Below are positions 10,335 through 19,627 of a stretch of DNA of 50,237 nt, in pieces. The notes below the pieces were generated by a model. The model made no database searches. It saw only the letters and a program-made list of their open reading frames with translations, and was not told the DNA's origin. The stretch lies in contig JAQFWX010000194.1 of assembly GCA_027605045.1 (NCBI GenBank), positions 1-50,237 on the forward strand, read 5' to 3'. The translations under genes were made by a program, and so were the position numbers. This DNA is from Phallus indusiatus. Taxonomy: Eukaryota; Basidiomycota; Agaricomycetes; Phallales; Phallaceae. Each line of letters opens with the position of its first letter. Position 1 is the stretch's first letter.

Positions 10335-13091
10335 GTCTGCGTAGCTTGAGATTTCGTCAAGAGAGTTTGCAGATTACGATTTAACGTTAATAGTTTGACG
10401 GGATTTGCAGTGGCTTTAAATCCAAGTCTTCATGCCTTCATTTCTTTTATGTCATTGAAGCAAGGCCCTGACGTTCGCTCCCGCGATGATGAAACGGAAC
10501 ATGCTATGGTAACAGTGAGACAGATGACAAATGCCTTCACATCCGAGGACCAAGATCATCTACATGACAAACTGCGTAACAAATGTTGAGTTCCCCAATG
10601 TACATGCATGATTAAGACTGTCGTTACTCACAATTCCCAAGTACACCTCCCATGCTCGTCGTTATGTTCACTCTGCAAGTGAAAGTTAAAAAATCCATAA
10701 CTGCAGTCTGTTCGATAATTGGAGCCTGAGAATGTCGTGTGGTCCTGAAATTTTATTCTTTGCTTGGTAAACATTCCTGAGACCGCTTTGTCATCTCCAA
10801 AAAATAGAGACGCCCGACTACTCGGCAAAAGCCGATACTGAACAAAATGCTTCCGCGAATTATTGCGCTTTGAACGTTTTTGAATCTGAAGACTGAGGAT
10901 AATTCATGTCCGTCCGTTCTGCATCCCAATTCTAAACCCTATTCTTAACGTAATATACTGTTCCAAAAGCTGTATTCGGTTTATACTGATCAAAAAGTAA
11001 AGGATGTAAGTCTTTACACACGGAATGGCTCAACTGCAATTCATTTTCAATAGTCTACTATTCGTCTTCATTCACTGAAAACTACTGAATTTATGATAGG
11101 GCACTAACAATTTGAATTACATATCAAAATCGTTCCGTCACATAATCTACCGGTTTTGCTTTGTGTTACCAGAACATGCATTATTCAATGGCACCTCAAG
11201 CTAAAAGTACCGTTCAAAGACATTTTATAACCCAAACGTAGGCGACACCCTCGGGATACAGCCAAGACCAATGTATGTGAAATCGTAATGAATATTATTG
11301 GTGGTTTTGACATTATTCACAGTGGTGGTTGACATTTGGCCGGTGGTTCCAGTTCATGAGCCGATTTTGCCTTGCGATCAACTTCCCTTTCCTTTACACA
11401 CTTCTTGACCTCCTGAGAAGTTTGGTCTTTCTTGGCTTTTCTCCTTTTTGAGTCATTGATGATTTTTGAAAGGAGGTTCTTAGTATCCACCAGCCGTCTC
11501 TACTGCAAAGATCATTGACATTGAACGCCAATTGAATCAAGTCAAACGGGAAATACTCGTATCATATCTATATTACTGGAAAAAGGTCTTCATCTCCAAG
11601 TGCCTGGGAAGTTCATTTCGGTGGTCCCGTCATTTCCGAAACAAACCCTATATGAAGGCTGACCCAGTCCGCGGCAGATTTCAAATTGATAAGAGGTTCG
11701 AGGGCTGTTTAATCCCGAACCGTTACCTACTTTGCAACCACCGAGTCACTCACTGTCTATCTTTGGTATCAGGAGTAAGGTTTATCTTTGGAATTGAATT
11801 GCACTCATCTCAGTTGGTTGATTGGTGAAACTTGTTTTTAGAATATCAAGGTTGTGGCCAGCATGATTCAATTGTGTACCTTTCGAATCCCAACTCGCCG
11901 ATATTCTCAGATCCATGAGAGTAGAACTATTGGATAAACTTATATTGGATAAACTTAAAATGCCGTTATATAATTAATATAACCTCTCCCACCATCTATT
12001 CAAACAGCCTTCTGTTGAGATTCTCTGTCTTGGACTTTCACTAGGAATAACCATTATCCGGAGAGATTCATTTGAATGTGAGGCATTCGATTCTTATATG
12101 TACGATATGTATTTGAGTCGTTATTCTTCCTCCTTAGTCAATGCATTTTCAGGTAGCCAAGCAACGTAGCCAGTCAGCCATATGCACCGGTGGCGCAATA
12201 CGTCGGGCTAATTTTAAACAAAGTGCGATTATCATGCGGCGGTCCATGCGTTGGTTGGATTGTCTTTCGAAGAATCGAGACCGTTGGAGTGAATCGTAAG
12301 CATGATTTGTTTCTGAGCTGTGTCTTCCATCATCATCTATATCCCATGCAATGATCATTGACGTGGCAACCTGCTACATATGTTAAATTAAGATATATAT
12401 ACGTGGAACATCTAAATTAGGTATTACAATGATTTGGTCAAACGTCACAAACAGCATTTGAATGCCAGAATAAAAAGAGTAGCTCTACCATAAAATATAT
12501 ACTGCTATAGCAAAAGCCATAATAAAAAAAAATGAAACAAATGCTTGGTATTTTTCTTTTCGAATTTGAATTGAGAAGACGAAGAAAATGATGACGAGAG
12601 GGGGGGAAAAAGTATAATGCATGATCCTTTCGATCGGAACAGGGGAAGAATGATAATATCGATAAGGAGGTGGGAATACATACTGTTTTCTGTTCCAATC
12701 AGGATATCAGGAAAGGCGTTTGTTAAGAAGGCATGAAATATGTAGAGCGTGAACACCCAAAAAAGTCAAGAAATGTGCCATACACAACTTCGAAATTTAG
12801 TCAGCTCTTTCCCCTTTCTTCTACAATTTTGAAATTATCCAGCCCCAGCCATATTCAGTCGCAAGGCACATGTAAGTCATTTACGGTTTCGTGACGAGAG
12901 AAGGAGATAAAGAGAGAGATGTACGAGAAACAGAAGAAACGAAAACAAACATTGAGAGAAAGAGCAATGATTAGGGATGATTGACGATGACGGACAGAAA
13001 CACAAGAAAAAAATTGATGGCAACTTGCTTTGATGTAAAACAGCGCCGGAATGTGTTTGACAAAAGAGAAAACAAACGACAAGGTTATAGT
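10335..13091. other. 2.7 kb without a clear gene
   Basis: No recognised domain. The minus strand between about 11820 and 11320 contains open stretches with coding-like composition, for example a Lys-rich run that ends in a stop near 11322. It could be the end of a small unidentified gene, but no start or consistent exon set could be built. The plus strand also has a 98-codon open frame over the same place (11532-11828), so neither is called. The 12850-13000 part is purine-rich on the plus strand and probably is the 3' UTR of the neighbouring minus-strand Rho gene. Confidence 0.4.
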
Positions 13092-14108
13092 TTAACAAAT
13101 GTGGCAACATTTGCTCTTTTCTTCGTCTTCAGCTTCGTAAGGAGTATGTGCTTTGGTTCCTTCTCGCATGAGCATGCTCGCCCGAGTCGCTGCTTCAAAG
13201 ACATCGTCTACACCTTCGCTCTTAAGAGCGCTGCATTCTTTGTATGCACGAGCCCCTATTTCTCCGGCGACGCGCCTGCCAGCTTCAGTGCTCACGAAGA
13301 GATGAGAGTTGGCTGACCCAGGCGGCGGACGCAAGTCAGTTTTCAGGCCAACGAGAATGACGGGTACGTGGGGACCACAGATGGAGCGGACCTCCTCAAT
13401 CCACTTGGTAAGCGAACGGTTAGCTTGAAGTCCAGAACAAGTCAGGGTAAAGGAAGAGGTGGGTACCTTAACGGTTACATTCTCCAACGAGTCTGGCGTA
13501 TCTACTGAGAAAGCGATAAGGATAACGTGGGATTTCGAGTATGATAATGGACGAAGGCGCTGTGAAAACACATTAGGAAACGCAGATTAGCTTCGCGCGA
13601 CTGAGCAACTGAAGAGACAACGAACTTCATATTCTTCTTGACCACTTTTGAACAGATAAGGTATTTATTGATTTAAAATGCATGTGGACATACGCTGTAT
13701 CCCATAAGGCTAGTTGGACTGGCTTGCCGTCAAGGCGAATCTCTGCAACGTAGTTCTCGAAAATGGCTTAGAGAAAAAAGGATCAGTGCCAGCTACACTA
13801 CAGCCAGAGGGTTCTTACTTGGGTGCTAAAACGTTAAAAGTCAATCAACAGAACTCTACAAAGGCTACATGACCTACGTATTCCTTTGGAAACTCCCCCA
13901 GGGCAAAGCAACACAAAAGACTCGTCTAAAAGCAGCAAGTGTCAGCACATTCTAGCCGAGAACGATATACCAAGAGAATGGACCTTTCCACAGGCGCCAT
14001 CGCCCACAATAACCAGTTTTCGACGAATCTGTGTAGGTGGCGATTTAGTATGGTACCACTGCCGGAGCGCGACAAAAAGGAAAAATGACGCACTGGACTT
14101 TGTGACAT
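13092..14108 (-). CDS. rho2: Rho2-type small GTPase
   Basis: Membrane-anchored Rho GTPase of the Rho2 group, acting in polarity, actin control and cell-wall integrity signalling. Exons: 14108-14094, 14028-13984, 13925-13878, 13825-13819, 13766-13694, 13644-13626, 13559-13467, 13403-13092; all phases close, 203 residues. It starts [20 protein letters not shown] (P-loop), then FPKEYHPTIFENYV (switch I/effector), LWDTAGQEEYERLRPL (switch II), LVGLKTDL in place of the NKxD-type base-binding motif, and [14 protein letters not shown]. The C-terminus KCCHIC provides a CAAX-type prenylation cysteine with an adjacent cysteine. The exon of 7 nt (CACCCAA) completes the effector loop. The last intron (63 nt) is a multiple of three with no stop, so its retention would insert 21 residues between NVTVK and WIEEV. 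The gene is followed by a CU-rich 3' stretch. Confidence 0.93.
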
Positions 14109-14437
14109 GAATAATACAAGATTGAGGAAAGAAAAATTGAACTAGAGTAAGGAAAATATAAATGCAAGCGACGAAGCAAATAAGAAAGGACGATGAAAAT
14201 CGTAAAGAGAGGAAAGGGAATGGGGGAGGGGTGTAGTAAAGCTGTGCGTCAGGAATCCCCGGCCTTGCGGTTTTAGCGCCTGAGTGACCGCGAAACAACG
14301 ACTCGGATGCTGCCCGCAATCAGACAGATTCAACACACAATATATATATTGTATGAATAGAATAGAGTAGAATAGATAGTGTACATGTTATTATTCGCCC
14401 GTTCCGAATGCCTTCGAAATTATACATTGTAAGGTAA
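14109..14437. other. Promoter region of the Rho gene and 3' flank of the next gene
   Basis: No gene seen. Relative to the Rho gene (minus strand) the 14110-14230 part is pyrimidine-rich, as is common for fungal core promoters. A short AT repeat with TATATATA occurs near 14340-14352. Nothing else recognised. Confidence 0.4.
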
Positions 14438-14853
14438 TCAATTCAAAAAGGATGTCGGGCCACGCGTCCCTCGTCTTTTTCGGAAATAATACGAAATCAA
14501 AACTGCAGCTCCGACGATGAACATAATGCCACCTGCGAGACTAAGTCCAAGTATGGTACCTTTCGAAGGGTGCGAAGAGCCTATCGAGGGCGTAGCAGAA
14601 GGTGACGTGGAATGCAATGAATTAGTGGTCTCTGATAGTGTGCTGGTCGGAGAGCCAAAAGCTGAAAATGTCGTTTCACGAGCAACGGAAAATGGCGAAG
14701 ATGCGTTACTTCTGCATTCCAACGTCATTCTTCATATTATCAATAATTACGGTTAGATACCACTTACGTAGATTGTAATAGATCATTCGTGGGTATCGGA
14801 TATGAACGTGAGGAATCATTTCCACTTCCATCCAAAGCGAGGTTGTTTAACAT
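14438..14853 (-). CDS. Small single-pass membrane protein with Ser/Thr-rich stalk (model uncertain)
   Basis: The well-supported part is an open frame ending at 14438: a Ser/Thr-rich stretch, then a hydrophobic helix (GLSLAGGIMFIVGAAVLISYYF) followed by basic FRKRRG residues. This is a type I membrane topology as in fungal mid2-like or stress-sensor proteins. An upstream exon at 14853-14768 (starts MLNNLALDGSGND) joins in phase, but the intron would be only 38 nt, which is shorter than the others in the window. The true gene may begin further upstream with a signal peptide that I could not place. Function unknown. Confidence 0.35.
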
Positions 14854-15260
14854 ATGTCATGAACATTCGTCGCCGGAGGGACGTTGGGGTAGGGGAGACG
14901 AGGTAAGAAAGACGATGGTATGAATGAAGGAAATAGGCGAGGTACACAGTAGCGTACTTATCCTGTGATTAGAGCCAAAACCGTGTCAAATGATAACCGT
15001 GGACGGAAAAACAAACCCCTAGATCGGCAAAGACAGTGGGAGATGATCTGCCAGGGAGAACAGAAAACATCAAGGTAATTATGGAGGGAAGATATAGAGG
15101 TAATGTGGATCACATGCGAGGAAAGGAGATCCGTGGAAACCAGCCGTAAATGAAGGTTCTTTTTTGGTGAATACGATCGATTGTCAATGAATCATGATGC
15201 GAAAAAGCCAGGAGGAGCCAGGTGAACACTTTGAATGAGGGATATACGAATTGCACACTA
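14854..15260. other. Gap with scattered open stretches
   Basis: About 400 bases on the minus strand between the membrane-protein fragment and the microprotein. Short open stretches exist (for example around 15060-14960), but no start, signal peptide or domain could be assigned. It may include missing 5' exons of the membrane protein. Confidence 0.3.
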
Positions 15261-15616
15261 TCATGGCGCCTTGGGATCGTCTAGCCATTTCCAGCGAGGT
15301 ACCCTGAATAAGCAGCCAATAGCCAACGCGCCCAGTGACCCGATGAACAAAGTATGTGCGATTATCAATCCGTCACTTAGTAAAATGTTCCGCCGGACCA
15401 GTAGCGTAATATTTAGACACAACTGTCGCAAAGTTATCTCAGTTTGTTAGGCAGAAAGAAACAGCCTAGATGCAATCAAAATATCAGAAATCGTATTGAC
15501 ATGTCAGACATACGTATATAAGATCCGTACACCAATGACATAAACAAACGTGCCTCATTATCAAGAGGCCTTGTATCATTAACGAATGTGTACCTTGCAA
15601 GGGCAGTTTTGAGATC
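15261..15616 (-). CDS. Unidentified microprotein, three phase-consistent exons, 5' end unresolved
   Basis: Not recognised. Three exons join with canonical borders and perfect phase: 15616-15514, 15422-15377 and 15303-15261. They give 63 residues from DLKTALARYTFVNDTRPL through LFMSLVYGSYILVSKYY to a Trp-rich end, VPRWKWLDDPKAP and a stop. The middle is moderately hydrophobic and could be a membrane helix. The first coding exon is missing: the acceptor before 15616 is clear, but the only nearby Met would leave an intron of about 32 nt. Its position right behind PET117 and its size suggest a small mitochondrial inner-membrane protein, which is only inference. Confidence 0.45.
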
Positions 15617-15717
15617 CTAAATGACTGAGGAAAATGTGAAAAATGGACCATAACATCAGGAAATGAAGTTCTGCTCACATGGGTTTCAGCCTCAAAGAAG
15701 TTTGATTAGCAATTCAA

Positions 15718-16069
15718 TCAGACATGTGAAGTCTTTTCGTTGCTGGGACTGTCTTCCGAACCCCGTAACAGACTCGGTGTATTCAAGTTCTCGTTGCCAT
15801 GAACATTTGGTGTCTGTTCCGGACGACCAACCGCCCTGGCAAATTCAGTCTGGCGTTGCCTCTCTTTTTCACGACGACGGTCCTCATCGCGTAATACACC
15901 TTTATACATTCTCTATGACAACCATGTATTTAGAAATGAGGAGACGAAACAAGATCGGAGTAAGGAAGCTTACGTCGCGTTCCCATTCCTGCAAAAAATG
16001 AACACCCCAAATTGTGAAGCCCGACAATATCACCGAGCCAATAAGCACCGTTTTCGCTCTTCTACTCAT
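15718..16069 (-). CDS. PET117: Cytochrome c oxidase assembly protein PET117
   Basis: Small mitochondrial inner-membrane protein needed for assembly of complex IV, where it works with the heme A synthase Cox15. Exons 16069-15974 and 15912-15718 give 96 residues. It starts MSRRAKTVLIGSVILSG, a basic N-terminus and one membrane helix, then VHFLQEWERD and MYKGVLRDEDRRREKERQRQ, matching the family pattern of a helix followed by a charged coiled region. The polar C-terminal tail after about residue 60 is variable. The gene is divergent from the HIT zinc-finger gene: the two start codons are only 108 bp apart, so the promoter is shared. Confidence 0.85.
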
Positions 16070-16177
16070 TGTGCACGAGAGAGAGAGAAATACAGCAAAT
16101 TTGCCGCAAGAGACCACAAGTTGGCAATCGAAAAAGCGTATAAATTGCGCCCACGGTCACCCACATGTGACCTAAGC
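16070..16177. promoter_or_regulatory. 108-bp divergent promoter, PET117 / ZNHIT2-like
   Basis: The only DNA between two opposite start codons. It contains a GAGAGAGA run beside the PET117 start and no clear TATA box. A bidirectional promoter is inferred from the arrangement. Confidence 0.5.
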
Positions 16178-17755
16178 ATGAATCGCGTAAAACTCAACGT
16201 CAAGACACGAGCACCCATCGTTGAGCGGACAGACAGACCTCCTTGTGAAATGTGCGTGTCATAAAGTGGTTTCTGGATAATAAATAATAACCAACCAACC
16301 AGATGCAAGCGTCAAATATCGCGTTACGTTTGTCCAACGTGCAATCTGCCATACTGTTCCCTGGAATGCTTCAAGTCCGAGGTAAAGTTTTTTTTGAAGA
16401 ATATATCTTCACCAATTGTCTTATTGGAATTATAGAGTCATGCAGAATGCTCAGAAACATTCTTTCGAAAAGAGATTGAAACCGAAATCAAGCTCGATCC
16501 TAAAAAGTCTACAGATGAAAAACGAGCGATGATGGAGCTATTACGCAAATTTGAAGAAGAGAGCGCACAGCAACCAGATCTATTGACGGAGGGTCCTGAT
16601 AATGATGATGATGAAGACCAAGATGACTTGGCTGGTAAACTTGAAGGTTTAGATTTAGGTTCGTGCCTTTCTTGAGCTATTAGCATTTCCTTGGAGCTAT
16701 ATATCCGACATGCTTAAACATTTCCTATTGAACAGATGAAACGGATACAAACGTAATATGGTCATTGTTATCAACCGCCCAGCGCAATAAGTTCCTGCAA
16801 GCAGTGCGAGACCCGTCCAGCGAGCTAGCTCAGCAGCTCCTAGTGGGAGAAGAGTTATCTGAATTTCACCTTCAACCGTGGTGGGAGTCTCCTGCAATTC
16901 AATCGGAGGAGTCTACCTCAGCTGCCCCTAGATCGAGAGCTGTGCGATATGGAGCTACCCCCGATATGATGCCTATTCCAGAGCAGCTTCTTGCATCAGC
17001 TCAAAGTTCCATGCCGTCTCTATCAAATGTCACCTTGCTATACAATATACTTGCAACGTGGTACGTGTGTATGCATGCAGAAGTCACCCCTGAATGACGA
17101 CGGCTGACTCGGGTTTATTAGCCTAGCGTATGCATATGTAACAAGAAAGCTATTGATCTCGCCTTTATCCTCCATAAAGACCAATGATGCGGACCGAAAG
17201 ATAGCAATTGATCTGTTCAAGCGGGTTGCGCCATTCTTGACTGACAAACGGTCAACACTGGTTTTCTCTAGTGTTGACGACATAGTTACGTTCTTCTGGT
17301 CTAAGCTTGACACGGTACGTAAGCGCGATTTCAAATAGTTGCCTCGCTTTTTCAGGTTCCAACAACATAATGAACATTTCGCTAATTTCTTTCTTTTTTT
17401 CCTGGTCCTGATTGCACAGCTTTCAGACACTCCAACCGACACGTCTATCGCCAAACTTCTCACCGATACAGCATCGTTACTAACACCACAATCAATTACC
17501 ACCATCAATCCGGATGACACTGGCACTGGTAATTTAATGAGTTTACCGTGCCGCACAACATTACTCGTTCTGTCGGATATCTCACGTCTATTCGCGGACA
17601 TCAAATATATAACTCACAAGCTGAACTTCTACGCTGCGCAGTTGTGCGTGCACGACACGTTAACACTCAAAGCAGTTGTCGAAGAAACACGCATCACGGC
17701 TCTTAAATTACAACGATCTCAAGTCCGGAATCATATTACCGACCGGGACGAATAA
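16178..17755 (+). CDS. ZNHIT2: HIT-type zinc finger protein, ZNHIT2-like
   Basis: In animals ZNHIT2 binds R2TP and helps assemble the U5 snRNP and RNA polymerase complexes; the same role is inferred here. Exons: 16178-16251, 16303-16381, 16436-16658, 16736-17060, 17122-17314, 17420-17755; all phases close, 409 residues. The HIT finger spans about residues 23-62: CEICKRQ, YVCPTCNLPYCSLECF and SHAECSETFF supply the Cys/His ligands. The first Cys pair is created only by splicing exon 1 to exon 2. An acidic DNDDDEDQDD linker follows, then the conserved ELSEFHLQPWWES segment typical of ZNHIT2 and a helical C-terminal half. The start at 16178 is the first Met in frame before the finger. It shares a promoter with PET117. 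Confidence 0.87.
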
Positions 17756-18640
17756 CGTATTCGCGGGTCAACTATTCGTGGTGGCTTGTTCGGCCGATCG
17801 ATTCAATGACTGGCATACCCCTTCAAAAGGGAAGGAAAAGATGGAATCGACTATAGCCATCCTCGTTATCTTTCTGGGTAGCCAGGTCCGTCTAAGACGA
17901 TTGGCTGATGCTGCATCTCCGTCCAAGTTTACCCAACCCTACGGGACCGGTGTTTCTCAAAAGATAATACGGGTAGGGACGAAATTACTTATTACTTCTC
18001 TACATCACCCGGCTACATAACCGTTACTGTCCCAAACCTGGAATTATTTCCGACAAAAAAGGCTGTACAGCCCCTAAGTAAGGGAAGGAAGGGGCTTATA
18101 GGCTTATGTATGTTACCCACATATATAGATATGGAGAGGGTTCATGGTCGGGTAATTGATCCTTGGGTTCGGGTTGACCCTGCGTACCACGCTTTTTCTT
18201 TTTCCTTTGGACATGAACATTTATGTATATGTAACGCAAACCTGAACACGTTCCCCGTAATGAATTGGTCAACCTATATAAGGAAATTACTCTGTTTGGA
18301 GCTTTTGACAGAGAGATTCACACATGTACGCACAATAGCTCTTGAGAATCTAGTTTCCGAGTCTCGTCTTTTTCATAAACTGGATTCTTTTTTTCTTGTC
18401 TCGAGAGAACCTCTTAAAAGGCTTCCATATCATGCTCTTAAGGCCCCAAGGAACTTAATATTCCTCGTCTCAAATCACAGAATTATTATCCAACAGCGTA
18501 CAACGTATGATAATGTAAAGGATCAACTGGACATCAATAATAATAATAACAACAAAAAAACTTCTTTGATTCTTTCTTCTTTGATTCTTTGATACTTCTT
18601 TTTGTTCGACTGTACATCTATCTAAACATCTCCCCAAAGA
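17756..18640. other. Gap with one 160-codon open frame of doubtful status
   Basis: Downstream of the HIT gene. A plus-strand frame at 18110-18592 is open for 160 codons but shows no domain, has an Asn/Lys-rich end made of AAT/AAC repeats, and lacks intron structure unlike the neighbours. I do not call it a gene. Confidence 0.3.
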
Positions 18641-19560
18641 GATAAAAAGGAAAAAGGAAAGGGGAAAAAAAGAAAAGAGAGGTAAAAAAAGGGGAGGAAA
18701 ATCCATAATGATAGCCGGGTCCTTGACGGAAGAGAAGAAGCTGGATGTGTGGGTGTAGAGAAGTGCGGATGGGAAGTGGAAGTGGATTGGATGGGAAGAG
18801 AAGGAAAAAAGGGAAATTACATGCATGGCAAGCAAAAGTGTGATGACAAATATGAAAAGGAAGAGGAGAAGGAAGAGGAAAGAGAAGGAAGAGAAGGAAA
18901 ACCAAAACAAGACGACGACGGATGCGCGAATTGACTAAACTTGGTTACTTTGTGATGGGATGGGTGTATGGATGAATGAATGAATGATGATGATGAATCG
19001 TGATGAGACGAAACACAGGGTAAGTTGGTTGTTGAACATAAAACAGTCCGCCAAGACAATTGACGAAAAGAGAGAGAGAAGAACAAGAGGAAACAAATAG
19101 GTAATGTGTAAGTGTGACATCTCGGAAAAAAAGACACAAATAATTGGCCGAAGCGGGGAAAGAAAATAATAATTGATAAAGGGAGAGAAAGAAAGAGAGA
19201 AAAAGAGAGAGGGATCGCCAAAATACATAAAAAAACAGTTTTTTCTTCTTATTCTGCTTTGCTTGAATTGACTTTGTTTGAGAAAATGTGAGACAACATC
19301 TTGATGGCACAGGTATGAGAGAGAAAGAGAGAGAGAAAGAGAAAGAGACGGGAAACCGTCTAATAAAACAAACGGAAAAAGAAAAGAACCACGGCCGTGT
19401 AAATGTGGAATGTCGTGAAAAGATCTTTGGGAAAGGATACAAAATAAGACAAGAACGACGCTGGCAATAAATCTGATGAGAAAAAAAAAAGAAAATGTTG
19501 GATATAGAATGAAGCAAAAAAAAAAAACACAAAAGATAAAAGAAAAATTTATGAAGCAAA
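18641..19560. repeat. 0.9-kb purine-skewed (A+G) tract
   Basis: On the plus strand this stretch is dominated by A and G, with runs such as gagagaaagagagaga, and pyrimidines are sparse. It lies directly 3' of the minus-strand GATA gene, so as RNA it would be a CU-rich 3' UTR. The long open frames on the minus strand rich in Phe/Ser/Leu are composition artefacts of this skew. Confidence 0.6.
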
Positions 19561-19627
19561 AAAAGAGACCCAGATGGAAAGATCGGTATGAATGAGAACA
19601 CAGCCACCCTCCTCTTTCTTCCTCCTC

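Noticed and set aside
11532..11828. 98-codon plus-strand frame and opposing minus-strand open stretches
   Set aside because: Both strands open, no start plus exon set that closes; cannot be decided from sequence alone.
15235..15450. Alternative reading of the microprotein region through LFIGSLGALAIG as a membrane segment
   Set aside because: That stretch is the intron; splicing it out at consensus borders keeps the frame and the same C-terminal end.
18110..18592. 160-codon plus-strand open frame
   Set aside because: No motif, Asn/Lys repeat end, no intron, and no context; probably chance.
18470..19607. Long minus-strand open frames rich in Phe, Ser and Leu
   Set aside because: They come from the purine-skewed tract read on the pyrimidine strand; no domain, and several frames are open at once.
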